Origin: Spirochaetae bacterium HGW-Spirochaetae-2
GTDB lineage: Bacteria; Spirochaetota; Spirochaetia; Sphaerochaetales; Sphaerochaetaceae
Direction of reading: 5' to 3'
NCBI GenBank assembly: GCA_002839355.1
Contig: PGXW01000005.1
Location: 1-64,000 of the forward strand
DNA length: 64,000 nt
In this document: positions 42,795 through 53,190 of the stretch, in pieces
How the letters are laid out: every line of letters starts with the position of its first letter
Position numbering within the stretch: position 1 is the first letter of the stretch
Notes under the pieces: generated by a model
Database searches by the model: none
What the model was told of the DNA's origin: nothing
Seen by the model: the letters and a program-made list of their open reading frames with translations, nothing else
Position numbers and translations under genes: made by a program

Positions 42795-43852
42795 GCAAGA
42801 CATACCTCGTGACCGGAGGGGCAGGGTTCATCGGTTCAAACTTCATCCACTACCTGCTGGATAAGCATCAGGACATTCTTATCGTCAACGTGGACAAGCT
42901 GACCTATGCGGGCAACCTTGAGAACCTGAAGTCGGTCATGGACGACAGTCGGCACGTATTCGTGCAGGCCGACATCTGTGATTCAGAGGCCATGCAAAGA
43001 CTGTTTCAAGAGTACACCATAGACTATGTGGTTAACTTCGCAGCAGAGAGCCATGTTGATCGCTCCATAACCGATCCCGACGTCTTCGTCAGAACGAACG
43101 TCATGGGGACGCTGAACCTGCTGAACCTTGCCAAGGATGTATGGAAGACAGGGGAAGACTGCTACAGAAATGGGGTGAAGTTCCAGCAGGTCTCCACCGA
43201 CGAGGTGTACGGCTCATTGGGGCCGGAAGGATTCTTCACCGAGACCACCCCTCTTGATCCCCACAGCCCGTACTCGGCAAGCAAGGCCTCGGCTGATTTG
43301 TTGGTGAAGGCGTATGCCGACACCTACAAGCTCCCGGTGACCATCACCCGCTGCTCGAACAACTACGGGCCGTACCAGTTTCCTGAGAAGCTCATCCCGC
43401 TGATGATCAACAACTGCCTGAACAAGAAGAACCTTCCCGTCTATGGGGATGGGATGCAGATCCGTGACTGGTTGTATGTGGAGGACCACTGCAAGGCGAT
43501 AGACCTGGTGCTGGAGAAGGGAAGGCCAGGAGAGGTGTACAATGTGGGAGGCCACAACGAACAGCCCAACATAGCCATCGTGAAGAGCATCATCGCCTAT
43601 GTGTCTAAGAAGGTCGACCCGAGCATTGACGAGAGTCTCACCAAGCATGTGACCGACCGGAAGGGTCATGACAGGCGCTACGGCATAGACCCGGCGAAGA
43701 TACGCGACGAGCTTGGGTGGGAGCCGGAGACTATGTTCGAAGAGGGCATCCGAAAGACGATAGACTGGTATCTTGCGAACAGGGCTTGGATGGAGCATGT
43801 GACCAGCGGTTCCTACCAGAACTACTACCAAGAGATGTACGGAAGCAGATAA
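42791..43852 (+). CDS. rmlB: dTDP-glucose 4,6-dehydratase (copy 1)
   Basis: Second step of the pathway (353 residues), NAD-dependent. VTGGAGFIGSNFIHY, FAAESHVDRSI, STDEVYGSLG and the catalytic SPYSASKASADLL are intact, and SNNYGPYQFPEKLIPLMI is diagnostic for RmlB. It starts inside the end of rmlD (ATGA). Confidence 0.96.
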   Translation: MSKTYLVTGGAGFIGSNFIHYLLDKHQDILIVNVDKLTYAGNLENLKSVMDDSRHVFVQADICDSEAMQRLFQEYTIDYVVNFAAESHVDRSITDPDVFVRTNVMGTLNLLNLAKDVWKTGEDCYRNGVKFQQVSTDEVYGSLGPEGFFTETTPLDPHSPYSASKASADLLVKAYADTYKLPVTITRCSNNYGPYQFPEKLIPLMINNCLNKKNLPVYGDGMQIRDWLYVEDHCKAIDLVLEKGRPGEVYNVGGHNEQPNIAIVKSIIAYVSKKVDPSIDESLTKHVTDRKGHDRRYGIDPAKIRDELGWEPETMFEEGIRKTIDWYLANRAWMEHVTSGSYQNYYQEMYGSR

Positions 43853-43861
43853 GGGAATACA

Positions 43862-44404
43862 ATGGGACAGTTCACATTCACCAAGACCGATATAGAAGGG
43901 GTGCTCATCATCGAACCGAAAGTATTCGGTGATGAACGCGGCTACTTCATGGAAACATACAACAAGGCGGACTTTTACAAGGCCGGCATCACCTGTGAGT
44001 TCGTGCAGGACAACCAGAGCAAGTCCAGAAAGGGAGTACTCAGGGGCCTTCATTTCCAGAAGCAGTTCCCGCAGGCGAAGCTGGTACGGGTGACCAAGGG
44101 CGAGGTGTACGATGTGGCCGTGGACATCCGAAAAGGAAGCCCCACCTACGGCAAGTACGTGGGTGTGGTGCTGACAGCGGATAAGAAGAACCAGCTCTTC
44201 ATCCCCAGGGGCTTCGCCCACGGTTTTCTGGTGCTCTCAGAGGAAGCCGAGTTCGTCTACAAGTGTGACGAGTTCTACCACCCCGAGGATGAGGGAGGCA
44301 TCAGGTGGGAAGATCCAACAATCGGGATAGAGTGGCCGGAGGTTGGGGTGGAATACTGTTTGAGTGAGAAGGATAAGAATACTGAATTTTTAAGGCTGTA
44401 TTAA
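43862..44404 (+). CDS. rmlC: dTDP-4-dehydrorhamnose 3,5-epimerase
   Basis: Cupin epimerase of 180 residues, third step of dTDP-L-rhamnose synthesis. DERGYFMETYNKADF, QSKSRKGVLRGLHFQ (catalytic histidine in the last motif) and PRGFAHGFLVLSEEAEF are conserved. It ends the rml operon; 84 AT-rich bases without a gene lead to the IS30 insertion. Confidence 0.95.
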   Translation: MGQFTFTKTDIEGVLIIEPKVFGDERGYFMETYNKADFYKAGITCEFVQDNQSKSRKGVLRGLHFQKQFPQAKLVRVTKGEVYDVAVDIRKGSPTYGKYVGVVLTADKKNQLFIPRGFAHGFLVLSEEAEFVYKCDEFYHPEDEGGIRWEDPTIGIEWPEVGVEYCLSEKDKNTEFLRLY

Positions 44405-44472
44405 GAAAATCGAAAATATCAAATTATAAAAATACTAACAGTCAAGTAATTTAATAGTCAAGCTAAATTCTG

Positions 44473-44488
44473 CTCGGGAGAAATAAGA
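44473..44488. repeat. 16-bp target-site duplication, left copy (IS30)
   Basis: CTCGGGAGAAATAAGA occurs identically at 45788-45803 on the other side of the IS30 element. It contains the ribosome binding site (GGGAG) of wecC, so the right-hand copy still serves that gene. Confidence 0.8.
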
Positions 44489-45787
44489 CGCGAGTAGTAA
44501 TATGAAGTGTCCCACTAAAAAGAGAGAGAAAGGAGACAAAAAAATATCCCATGGGAATCGTGTTATCATTGGTTTACCACTAAATCAAGATAAACAGGGA
44601 GATACCATGGGACGTAGACAGCTTACACTGGAAAAGCACTGTAGGGGAAGTCATTTCACTTGGGGTGAAAGGCTGAAGCTCCAATATTACTATGCCGGCA
44701 GCAATGGATACAGGAAGGAACGCAGGCCTACAGTGCTGGGCAAGATATTCCAGAAGAGCAGAAAAACTATCAGCAGAGAGCTGAGGAGGGGGATGGTGGA
44801 GCATGTGCTCTCTGAAATCCCATTTTCTCGGATTGAGTACAATGCAGAGCATGCCCAGATCGATGCAGAGGAGAAGATGAAATACAAGGGACCGCTGCCC
44901 AAGTCAGGCAAACATTATACGCTTGTGCAGAAGATATCTGAACTGATCCTGGAGAAACAATACAGCCCCTATGCTGTGCTGATGAAGCTGGACGAAAAAG
45001 GCCTCTGGCCAGAAGGCTTGAGGATCTGTGAGAAGACCTTGTACAACTGGATAGAAGCTGGGGATATCCCTGGGGTAACGATCGAGGACTTGCCGAGAAA
45101 AGGCAAGATGAAGCGCAGGAAAGGCCATGGGGGCAAGAAAAAACATGCCAACGTGGAATTTGCCGCCAGGTCCATAGAGGACCGCCCCAAGGAGGTTCTC
45201 AAGCGTCTGAAGGCTGGTCACTGGGAAGGGGACACGGTGTACAGCTCGAAGAATGGGCAAAGGGAATGCCTGCTGACGCTTGTGGAACGAAAGTCAAGGA
45301 TGGAGCTGATAGTCAAGATACCTGACAGGACGGCAAAGTCGGTGAAGAAGGGTCTCGACTGGATAGAGAAGCAGTTCGGCAGCCGCCTCTTCCGTAAGAT
45401 TTTCCTGTCGATTACGTTCGACAATGGGGTCGAGTTCTCCGATGTCCTGGGCCTTGAGAACTCCGTGCTGACCAGGAGCAGGAGGACTGTGTTATATTTC
45501 GCTCATCCCTACTGTTCCTCGGAACGTGGAACTAACGAGAACCATAATGGAATCATAAGAAGATTCCTTCCCAAGGGTACTGATTTTGCTGATATCAAGG
45601 CTAAGAGCATAAGGAAAATACAGGACTGGATGAATACCTACCCAAGGAAGATTCTCAATGGCTCTACTCCTTTAAGAGTATTCAAAGAAGAATTCGAACT
45701 AGAAGATCTTAGCATCAAGCTATTGGAGGCATGTTAATGAAGAAAACAAAGAATCAATTAAGCGGACATTCTACTTTACAAGAAACC
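44489..45787 (+). mobile_element. IS30-family insertion sequence, about 1.3 kb
   Basis: Bounded by the 16-bp direct repeats. When the two ends are aligned inward from these repeats without gaps, 16 of the first 30 positions match, with shared blocks GTAA, TGTCC and TAA at the same distance, so these are imperfect terminal inverted repeats. The element holds one intact transposase gene. Long target duplications are known in some IS30 members. It sits between rmlC and wecC in the same orientation and appears recently inserted. Confidence 0.85.
44607..45737 (+). CDS. IS30-family transposase
   Basis: Full-length DDE transposase of 376 residues. The N-terminal helix-turn-helix region includes RKTISRELRRG; the catalytic residues are in AGHWEGDTVYSS, TFDNGVEFSD and SSERGTNENHNGIIRRFLPK. 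I start at the ATG after GGGAG (MGRRQLTLEKH); an in-frame ATG 105 bases upstream lies almost at the element end. The frame is unbroken, so the element may be active. Confidence 0.92.
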   Translation: MGRRQLTLEKHCRGSHFTWGERLKLQYYYAGSNGYRKERRPTVLGKIFQKSRKTISRELRRGMVEHVLSEIPFSRIEYNAEHAQIDAEEKMKYKGPLPKSGKHYTLVQKISELILEKQYSPYAVLMKLDEKGLWPEGLRICEKTLYNWIEAGDIPGVTIEDLPRKGKMKRRKGHGGKKKHANVEFAARSIEDRPKEVLKRLKAGHWEGDTVYSSKNGQRECLLTLVERKSRMELIVKIPDRTAKSVKKGLDWIEKQFGSRLFRKIFLSITFDNGVEFSDVLGLENSVLTRSRRTVLYFAHPYCSSERGTNENHNGIIRRFLPKGTDFADIKAKSIRKIQDWMNTYPRKILNGSTPLRVFKEEFELEDLSIKLLEAC

Positions 45788-45803
45788 CTCGGGAGAAATA
45801 AGA
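45788..45803. repeat. 16-bp target-site duplication, right copy (IS30)
   Basis: Identical to 44473-44488. Its last base is the first base of the wecC ATG, and its GGGAG is the wecC ribosome binding site. Confidence 0.8.
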
Positions 45804-47023
45804 TGATAAATGTTATTGGTCTAGGTTACATCGGTTTACCCACTGCCTTAATGCTCTCTACTTATGGAAATGAAGTAGTTGGTACCGATAGTAATGTAAA
45901 CCTAGTGAATGAATTGAATGCAGGAAGAACTACCTTTAAAGAAGAGGGTCTTGATGCATTATTTGAAGAAGCTATTAGTAAGGGAATTATCTTTACTACG
46001 GAGTATCAGAAAACTGATACCTATATTGTTGCAGTCCCTACCCCCTATGACAAACGTAACAAGAAAATCGACCCTGCTTATGTTATAGCAGCAGTTGAAA
46101 ATGTCCTAGAAGTTTGCCCAAAAGGTGCTTGTATTGTTATTGAGTCGACTGTGTCACCAGGGACAATCGATAGATATATTCGTCCCTTAATTGAATCAAA
46201 GAATTTTATTATTGGTGAAGATATCCATCTGGTTCATGCCCCCGAAAGGATAATACCTGGGAATATGGTTTACGAGTTGCTACATAATTCTAGAACCATC
46301 GGAGCTGACAATCATGAAGTAGCAACACAGATCAAGGCTTTGTACTCAACCTTCTGTCAAAGCGAGATAGTTACAACTACCATCAGGACGGCAGAGATGA
46401 CCAAGGTGGTGGAAAACACCTTCCGTGATATCAACATTGCCTATGCCAATGAACTTACAAAGATTTGTAGAAGAGAAGGTATGGATGTGTATGAGATAAT
46501 TCGGATTGCAAATAAACACCCGCGTGTAAACATACTTTCCCCTGGTCCTGGAGTGGGTGGTCATTGCATCTCCGTTGATCCTTGGTTTCTGGTTGGGGAT
46601 TTTCCAGATCTTGCCAATCTTATATGGCAAGCACGGAAGATTAATGACTCTATGCCTGAGTTTGTCTTGGAACGGATTCACCACATCATGAAAGATCAAT
46701 CCATCACAGACGTTGGTAGGGTGGGGTTGTACGGACTCACGTACAAAGAAGATGTTGATGATGTGCGAGAGAGCCCGACGCTTCAATTGCTCGACTGTAT
46801 GACCAGACATCTCTCATCCGGTCTTAAAGTATATGATCCATGGGTCAAACGCGATATTGTAGCAAACCAATATCATGATTTTGATGCTTTCCTCCAAGAT
46901 GTCGATATGGTTGTTATAATGGTATCTCATACAGAATTGAGAGAGAATATGACAAAATTGCAAAATAAGGTAGTTCTTGATACCAGAAAGGTATGTGAGC
47001 TACCCAATACCTATAGGTTGTAG
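45803..47023 (+). CDS. wecC: UDP-N-acetyl-D-mannosamine dehydrogenase
   Basis: NAD-dependent oxidation of UDP-ManNAc to UDP-ManNAcA (406 residues). INVIGLGYIGLPTALML is the cofactor motif, ESTVSPGT and ENTFRDINIAYANEL are conserved, and GVGGHCISVDPWFL contains the catalytic cysteine in the WecC-type wording. The start is the ATG preceded by GGGAG; an upstream in-frame extension is IS30 end sequence. wecB follows two bases later. Confidence 0.92.
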   Translation: MINVIGLGYIGLPTALMLSTYGNEVVGTDSNVNLVNELNAGRTTFKEEGLDALFEEAISKGIIFTTEYQKTDTYIVAVPTPYDKRNKKIDPAYVIAAVENVLEVCPKGACIVIESTVSPGTIDRYIRPLIESKNFIIGEDIHLVHAPERIIPGNMVYELLHNSRTIGADNHEVATQIKALYSTFCQSEIVTTTIRTAEMTKVVENTFRDINIAYANELTKICRREGMDVYEIIRIANKHPRVNILSPGPGVGGHCISVDPWFLVGDFPDLANLIWQARKINDSMPEFVLERIHHIMKDQSITDVGRVGLYGLTYKEDVDDVRESPTLQLLDCMTRHLSSGLKVYDPWVKRDIVANQYHDFDAFLQDVDMVVIMVSHTELRENMTKLQNKVVLDTRKVCELPNTYRL

Positions 47024-47024
47024 A

Positions 47025-48122
47025 ATGAAAACAGTAATGCTTGTATTTGGAACACGTCCTGAGGCAATCAAGATGTGTCCTTTGGTGAACGAGTTAAAGA
47101 AACGAGAGGGAATCAAGACCGTTGTTTGTGTCACTGGACAGCACAGGGAGATGTTAGATCAGGTATTGGAAGCTTTCGCTGTTGTTCCTGATTATGATTT
47201 ATCCATCATGCTTCCCAAGCAGACATTATTTGACATCACTACGAATATCCTAAACAAGATAAAGGAAGTATTGGAAGAGGTTACTCCTGATGTTGTCTTG
47301 GTTCATGGTGATACCTCCACCACCTTTGTGACTGCCCTTGCCTGTTTCTATCTTCAAATTCCTATTGGGCATGTTGAAGCAGGGCTAAGAACACATAATA
47401 TCTTCTCTCCCTATCCAGAGGAGTTCAATAGACAAGCTGTAAGTATTATTTCTAAGTATAATTTTTCTCCCACTGAACTTTCCAAACAGAATCTTCTCAA
47501 AGAAGGTAAAAGTCCAAATTCTATCTATGTAACAGGTAATACTGCAATTGATGCATTGAAAACTACAGTTAGGAAGGACTATTCTCACCCTCAATTGGAT
47601 TGGGCTAAGGGTAGTCGTCTGATTCTCATTACCGCACATCGTAGAGAGAACCTTGGACAACCTATGCATAATATGTTTAAGGCAATCCGTAGGATAATAG
47701 ATGAGCACGACGATGTGAAAGCAATCTATCCTATCCATTTCAATCCTGCAGTACGACAGGCTGCAAATGAAGAGTTAGGTGATTGTGATAGGATTAGGAT
47801 CATCGAACCTCTCGATGTATTGGATTTCCATAACTTTTTAGCAAGGTCCTATATGATTCTAACCGATAGTGGAGGTATCCAGGAAGAAGCACCTTCGCTT
47901 GGTAAGCCTGTATTGGTCATGAGAGATACAACTGAGCGACCAGAAGGGATAGAAGCAGGAACACTAAAGCTTGTGGGAACTACAGAAGAAGTAATTTATG
48001 AGAATTTCAAATTACTCTTGAACGATGAAGAAGCATACAAAGCAATGAGTCAGGCAAGCAACCCGTATGGTGATGGATTTGCATGTAAGAGGATTGCTTC
48101 TATAATACAGAATTCCCTCTAA
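47025..48122 (+). CDS. wecB: UDP-N-acetylglucosamine 2-epimerase (non-hydrolysing)
   Basis: Converts UDP-GlcNAc to UDP-ManNAc for WecC (365 residues). MLVFGTRPEAIKM, VHGDTSTTFVTALACFY, GHVEAGLRTHN and SDSGGIQEEAPSLGKPVLVM are standard. I start at the ATG just after the wecC stop; a longer frame lies inside wecC. Confidence 0.95.
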   Translation: MKTVMLVFGTRPEAIKMCPLVNELKKREGIKTVVCVTGQHREMLDQVLEAFAVVPDYDLSIMLPKQTLFDITTNILNKIKEVLEEVTPDVVLVHGDTSTTFVTALACFYLQIPIGHVEAGLRTHNIFSPYPEEFNRQAVSIISKYNFSPTELSKQNLLKEGKSPNSIYVTGNTAIDALKTTVRKDYSHPQLDWAKGSRLILITAHRRENLGQPMHNMFKAIRRIIDEHDDVKAIYPIHFNPAVRQAANEELGDCDRIRIIEPLDVLDFHNFLARSYMILTDSGGIQEEAPSLGKPVLVMRDTTERPEGIEAGTLKLVGTTEEVIYENFKLLLNDEEAYKAMSQASNPYGDGFACKRIASIIQNSL

Positions 48123-48134
48123 GGATTCGAAGCA

Positions 48135-49334
48135 ATGATGCAGATAAACTTTGTGATTAATTATACTGGATTTGCTGGAGGAACTGGGACCCTATCCATC
48201 CATCTTTCAAAATACCTTCTTGATAAAGGTCACAATGTTTATTTTTTGTACAGAAAAATTGATGATATAGATAACTATAATAAACTAAAGAAGTATGGAG
48301 TAAACTTATTAAAGTTTGAAAAAAATAGTATCACTGACCAATCGTTCATTCACTTTGATTCCAAGTTCTTTTTCATTTCTTATAGTTTTATTCAATATAT
48401 TGAAATGGTTATGCTTACACAGAGTCGTAAGAATATTACTAATTTGCTTTATATTGTTCATCCGAGTAATGGAATTCCAAAAAATAAAATCGGTAGATTA
48501 ATCTATCGATATTTGTTTTCAAGCGTCATCGCAAGAATGAACTCAAACGGCTTGTTACTATTGATGGACAATTATTGTAGACAGAGCTACTGTGAATTAT
48601 ATAGAGGTAAAACTATAGGAACCGATAATGTACTTTTATTACCATATGCGATAAGCGATGCAACATCAATTGTATTCGAAAAAAGTGATGATACTAATAT
48701 TCGGTTACTAACTATCGCTCGTGCAGAATTCCCTTTTAAGGGATATATTTTTGGACTTATTAAACAAATAGTAATTCTTTCTACTGAAAACCCCACAATC
48801 AAGCTCCAAATAATTGCTTCTGGAGAGCAAGAGAGAGATTTGCAAGCAGAGATCGATAAAATACCTACAGATTTTAGAAACTGCGTTGAATTTGTCGGAA
48901 GGGTTCCTTATGAGAAGCTTGCTGATTATTTCAAATCTACAGATTTATACATCGGTATGGGCACAACTGTTCTTGACGCGGCAAATCATGGTATCCCTGC
49001 CTTAGTAGTGAATTCTTATACTTATGAGTCCGAAACATTTGGCTACTTCTCAGATAATCCCACCGAATTAGCTGCAATGAATGGAGACACCGTACATACT
49101 GATGTTTTTATTAGGGAGTTTATTCGCAAATCTCCCAAAGAACGTGAAGCTCTTGGTAAAGCTAGCTATGAAGCTCTTAAGGCTCATTACAGTGATAGGT
49201 TTTTTTTAAAAAAATTGTTTGAAATATTTGAGAAGTCATCAAGCATAGAATTATCCCTTAAAGAAAGAATCGGGATAAAACTTTTATTGGTGTATTATAA
49301 ATTGAGAGGTACACTCAAAGGTTTTATCAAGTGA
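48135..49334 (+). CDS. glycosyltransferase family 4-like
   Basis: GT-B-type glycosyltransferase (399 residues), AT-rich. NYTGFAGGTGTLSIHLSKYL opens the acceptor domain; LLTIARAEFPFKGYIFGL, CVEFVGRVPYEKLADYFKST and GMGTTVLDAANHGIPALV mark the donor domain. It overlaps the ketoisomerase start by four bases. Donor unknown; the neighbours suggest the amino-deoxy sugar or ManNAcA. Confidence 0.82.
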   Translation: MMQINFVINYTGFAGGTGTLSIHLSKYLLDKGHNVYFLYRKIDDIDNYNKLKKYGVNLLKFEKNSITDQSFIHFDSKFFFISYSFIQYIEMVMLTQSRKNITNLLYIVHPSNGIPKNKIGRLIYRYLFSSVIARMNSNGLLLLMDNYCRQSYCELYRGKTIGTDNVLLLPYAISDATSIVFEKSDDTNIRLLTIARAEFPFKGYIFGLIKQIVILSTENPTIKLQIIASGEQERDLQAEIDKIPTDFRNCVEFVGRVPYEKLADYFKSTDLYIGMGTTVLDAANHGIPALVVNSYTYESETFGYFSDNPTELAAMNGDTVHTDVFIREFIRKSPKEREALGKASYEALKAHYSDRFFLKKLFEIFEKSSSIELSLKERIGIKLLLVYYKLRGTLKGFIK

Positions 49335-49747
49335 TTATAAAGTTTATAACACGTGGGCAATCCTCAATCGGGTACCTCGCTTTCTTTGAAGACTCCGATA
49401 TCGGTTTCTCTATCAAGAGAATCTATTATACCTATGAAGTTCCTTTGGGAACGAGACGAGGCTTCCATGCACATAAAGAATTACAGCAGATAGCGTGGTG
49501 TCCTTACGGCGATATTACTTTCATTATTGATGATGGGCACTCAAAGAAAGAAGTGAGGTTAAATAATCCTTCTGAAGGATTGCTAATTCAGCAGGGTATT
49601 TGGCACGAAATGATATGGAATAAAGAGAACTCGGTTCTTTGTGTCGCGGCTTCAGATTATTATGATGAGAATGATTATATCAGAGATTACGATGAATTTA
49701 TCAGATTGGTAAAAGAAGGCTATTGGAATGAACCAGAAGAACATTAA
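49331..49747 (+). CDS. dTDP-6-deoxyhexulose 3,4-ketoisomerase (FdtA/QdtA family)
   Basis: Small cupin enzyme of 138 residues that moves the keto group of dTDP-4-keto-6-deoxyglucose to C3 before transamination. [20 protein letters not shown] carries the cupin histidines and [15 protein letters not shown] the second motif. It begins with a GTG overlapping the glycosyltransferase stop and overlaps the aminotransferase gene by 20 bases. FdtA (galacto) and QdtA (gluco) types cannot be separated by eye. Confidence 0.88.
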   Translation: MIIKFITRGQSSIGYLAFFEDSDIGFSIKRIYYTYEVPLGTRRGFHAHKELQQIAWCPYGDITFIIDDGHSKKEVRLNNPSEGLLIQQGIWHEMIWNKENSVLCVAASDYYDENDYIRDYDEFIRLVKEGYWNEPEEH

Positions 49748-50828
49748 ATTCAATGTCCTAGACCGCATATACGAAAAATATGCTCAAGAATTCTCAGAAG
49801 CTTCAGGAAGAGTCCTGAAGTCTGCTTGGTATATATTGGGAAACGAAGTTGCTTCGTTTGAAAAAGCATTTTCTCAGTATTGTGGTACAAATAGATGTGT
49901 GGGTTTAAACTCCGGATTGGATGCTTTGGTTCTTGCAATCAGGGCACTAGGTATTGGTGTAGGAGATGAGGTAATTGTCCCCGCTAATACATATATAGCA
50001 ACTGTTCTGGGGATAACAGAGAATGGAGCTACTCCGAGATTTGTGGAACCTGATAAATACTACAATTTGGACCCCTATAAAATCGAAGCAAGTATAACAC
50101 CAAAGACAAAAGCTATTTTACCAGTACATCTTTATGGTCAGGCATGCCAGATGGATAGAATCATGGAAATCGCTGAGAAGCATGGGTTATTCGTTATTGA
50201 AGATTGTGCACAATCACATGCGTCACATTATAACAAGAAAATGACAGGCTCTTTTGGAGATATCGGCTGTTTTAGTTTTTACCCAACAAAGAACTTAGGC
50301 GCTTTTGGGGATGCAGGGGCTATTGTTACAAATAATGATGATTTAGCTGAAAAGGTTTCTATGTTGAGAAATTATGGTAGTAAGGTTAAATATTATAATG
50401 AAATAGAAGGGGTCAATTCTAGACTTGATGAAATTCAGGCTGCATTGTTGTGTGTTAAGCTAACTCACCTAGATGAATTAACAGAAGAAAGGAAAAAGAT
50501 TGCAAATAGATATATCCAGGGAATTAAAAATGATTCCATCATTTTGCCACAGACAGCAGCTGGAGCAGATCATGTCTATCATCTCTTCGTGATTCGTACA
50601 GAAAAGAGAGATGCATTACAGGACTATCTGAAGAATGTGGGAGTCCAAACTCAAATCCATTATCCTGTTCCACCGCATTTGGCAGGATGTTACCAGCATC
50701 TTGGGTATAAAAAAGGTGATTTCCCAATAACAGAACAATTTGCAGCCGAGAGTCTTAGTCTTCCTCTATATAATGGTATGACAGATGAGGAAATCGATTA
50801 TGTCATAGATGCTGTTAATAAGTTCTAA
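49728..50828 (+). CDS. dTDP-3-amino-3,6-dideoxyhexose aminotransferase (DegT family, FdtB/QdtB type)
   Basis: Intact PLP-dependent aminotransferase of 366 residues, acting on the 3-keto sugar made by the ketoisomerase. [44 protein letters not shown] and [17 protein letters not shown] (with the PLP lysine) are complete. It differs from the two truncated family members at 25104 and 25921, which belong to another branch. Confidence 0.9.
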   Translation: MNQKNIKFNVLDRIYEKYAQEFSEASGRVLKSAWYILGNEVASFEKAFSQYCGTNRCVGLNSGLDALVLAIRALGIGVGDEVIVPANTYIATVLGITENGATPRFVEPDKYYNLDPYKIEASITPKTKAILPVHLYGQACQMDRIMEIAEKHGLFVIEDCAQSHASHYNKKMTGSFGDIGCFSFYPTKNLGAFGDAGAIVTNNDDLAEKVSMLRNYGSKVKYYNEIEGVNSRLDEIQAALLCVKLTHLDELTEERKKIANRYIQGIKNDSIILPQTAAGADHVYHLFVIRTEKRDALQDYLKNVGVQTQIHYPVPPHLAGCYQHLGYKKGDFPITEQFAAESLSLPLYNGMTDEEIDYVIDAVNKF

Positions 50829-50836
50829 TCAATATA

Positions 50837-52264
50837 ATGTCAAAAACTCATAATAGATTTCGTTTACTCATAGAAAACTTCTTTGCCTATGGATTAATAA
50901 ATGTTCTCAATAAGATTATCCCATTATTACTTCTACCGGTAATTACCAGGTTGTTGACCGATCCTGCAGATTTTGGCCGTTTTGATATGTTCAACACCTT
51001 GGTGAGTTTTGGGTCAGCTCTGGCCGGTTTGGGAATGTATGATGCAATGTTTCGGGAGTTTTTTGAAAAAAATGATCCATTATATAAGAAGCAAGTCACA
51101 TCGAGTGCTTTGAGTATTGTTCTCTGTTCTTCCATCATAATTGCATCAATTCTAATTCTTTTCAAAAAGCCTCTTTCAATGCTTGTTTTGGGAGGAGATA
51201 AATATCAGCTGATCGTTGTTTTTGCCGCAGTTGGAGTTATCTTCCATGCTCTTCAATCGATTATTGCCGCTCCCACAAGAATGCAGAATAAGAGAAAAAT
51301 TTATATTTATTCTGGATTGATGAATTCAGGCATCTATTATGCATTTGCAATTATTCTCATCTACTACGGGTATCGTTATTATGGATTAATATATTCGAAT
51401 CTTATATCTATATTTCTTCTGATTCTATTTTTCTATTTGCTCAATAGAGCACATTTTTCTTTACATGATTCAAATAGATCAATTCGTTCAGAGTTGTTGA
51501 GGATAGGAATTCCCCTAGTTCCAACTTTTATTATCTATTGGGTTTTTCATTCAATGGATCGGATAATGATTTCAAATATGCTAGGGATGGATCAGGTTGG
51601 AATTTATTCTATCGGAGCTAGAGTTGCATCAATTAGCCAATTTATATATGCCGCATTTGCTGGTGGGTGGCAATACTTTGCTTTTTCTACCATGAAGGAT
51701 TCAGATCAAGTATCGCTGAATTCGAGAGTCTTCGAGATTTTAGGAATAATCTCAATCCTTACATTGTTTGGGATATCTTTTTTCGACGATTTTATTTTCA
51801 ACACATTATTTACAGGGGAATATACCAAAGGAGTAATAGTCTTCCCATATCTTTTTATCTCACCTCTTTTACTCATGCTTTTCCAAGTTGCCGGTAATCA
51901 ATTTTTAGTAGTAAAAAAAAGCTATATAATTACAGGAAGTTTACTTGTTGGAGCAAGTCTTAATATTCTCTTAAATTTCATACTGATTAAGATCTATGGG
52001 GTCAAAGGGGCCGCGCTCTCTACGTTATTAGGATATTTCATTTCTCTACTTATCATTATGATAGTAACCAAGAAGCAATTGCTTATGGTGTATTCGAAAA
52101 AACTGATACTTTCAGTTGTATTCGCACTGCTATTCCTAGGGTTACAATTTTTCAATTTTGCTACTGTTTCCAGTGTTGCTTCTATTCTATTTGTACTTCT
52201 CATATTGGTTTTATATAGAAAAGACTTAATCCAAATAGTATGGAATATGAGAAGGAAGTCATAA
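50837..52264 (+). CDS. wzx: polysaccharide flippase (Wzx type)
   Basis: Integral membrane protein of 475 residues with about fourteen hydrophobic segments, of the polysaccharide-transport MOP superfamily. [20 protein letters not shown] near the start and [19 protein letters not shown] in the middle are typical. It should flip undecaprenyl-linked repeat units to the periplasm for the polymerase. It is AT-rich and follows the aminotransferase by eight bases. Confidence 0.9.
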   Translation: MSKTHNRFRLLIENFFAYGLINVLNKIIPLLLLPVITRLLTDPADFGRFDMFNTLVSFGSALAGLGMYDAMFREFFEKNDPLYKKQVTSSALSIVLCSSIIIASILILFKKPLSMLVLGGDKYQLIVVFAAVGVIFHALQSIIAAPTRMQNKRKIYIYSGLMNSGIYYAFAIILIYYGYRYYGLIYSNLISIFLLILFFYLLNRAHFSLHDSNRSIRSELLRIGIPLVPTFIIYWVFHSMDRIMISNMLGMDQVGIYSIGARVASISQFIYAAFAGGWQYFAFSTMKDSDQVSLNSRVFEILGIISILTLFGISFFDDFIFNTLFTGEYTKGVIVFPYLFISPLLLMLFQVAGNQFLVVKKSYIITGSLLVGASLNILLNFILIKIYGVKGAALSTLLGYFISLLIIMIVTKKQLLMVYSKKLILSVVFALLFLGLQFFNFATVSSVASILFVLLILVLYRKDLIQIVWNMRRKS

Positions 52265-52304
52265 TTATCTGAGTTCTACTATCAGGTTATTTGGAGGTTG
52301 CCAT

Positions 52305-53183
52305 ATGAAAGGAATAATTCTAGCTGGAGGGAAAGGAACGCGGCTCTATCCCATGACAAAAGCTATCTCAAAACAGTTGCTTCCTATTTATGATAAACCT
52401 CTCATCTATTATCCTTTATCTGTTCTAATGCTAGCAAGTATTAGGGAAATACTAATTATTTCTACCCCAGAGGATACTCCAGTATATGAGAAATTACTTG
52501 GTGATGGATCTCAAATAGGAATTAATATTTCCTATAAGATCCAAGATACCCCTCGAGGACTCGCTGATGCTTTCATCCTTGGAGAAGATTTTATTGGTGA
52601 GGATGATGTTTGTCTGATTCTTGGTGATAATGTGTTTTACGGACAGTCATTAACCATGTCATTAGAACAGGCAAAAAAGAATTTGCCTCAAGCTACCATT
52701 TTTGGGTATCCAGTAAATGATCCCCGTTCGTTTGGAGTCGTTGCATTTGATAATAATCAGCGAGTGATTTCCATCGAGGAAAAGCCGCAACACCCAAAAT
52801 CAAAGTTCGCAGTTCCAGGACTCTATTTCTATGACAATCGCGTTATCGAGATAGCTAAGCAGGTTAAGCCTTCGGCAAGAGGAGAAATAGAGATAACCTC
52901 GGTGAATAATGCATATTTAGAAATGGGCGAGCTCCATGTAGAACTACTTGGACGTGGTATGGCTTGGTTGGATACCGGTAATCCAGAGGGGATGCTTAAA
53001 GCTGCAGAATATGTAGAGGCTGTACAATCCCGACAGGGCTTTTATATCTCTTGTATCGAGGAGATTGCTTGGAGACGTGGATTCATCACTACCGAACAAT
53101 TACGACAAATAGGAGAAGGATTGGAGATGACCGAGTATGGGAAATATATCTTATCACTCGTTGAAGAACTGAATGGTTTGTGA
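52305..53183 (+). CDS. rmlA: glucose-1-phosphate thymidylyltransferase (copy 2)
   Basis: Second dTDP-glucose synthase (292 residues). [20 protein letters not shown] and [11 protein letters not shown] are intact. It is more AT-rich than the copy at 41001 and uses different codons, so it came in with the amino-sugar module. Paired with the second rmlB, it supplies dTDP-4-keto-6-deoxyglucose for the ketoisomerase and aminotransferase. Confidence 0.95.
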   Translation: MKGIILAGGKGTRLYPMTKAISKQLLPIYDKPLIYYPLSVLMLASIREILIISTPEDTPVYEKLLGDGSQIGINISYKIQDTPRGLADAFILGEDFIGEDDVCLILGDNVFYGQSLTMSLEQAKKNLPQATIFGYPVNDPRSFGVVAFDNNQRVISIEEKPQHPKSKFAVPGLYFYDNRVIEIAKQVKPSARGEIEITSVNNAYLEMGELHVELLGRGMAWLDTGNPEGMLKAAEYVEAVQSRQGFYISCIEEIAWRRGFITTEQLRQIGEGLEMTEYGKYILSLVEELNGL

Positions 53184-53190
53184 GGACGCT

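Noticed and set aside
44502-44606. Earlier ATG for the IS30 transposase
   Set aside because: It starts 13 bases from the element end within the inverted repeat; the downstream ATG has a ribosome binding site and fits family N-termini.
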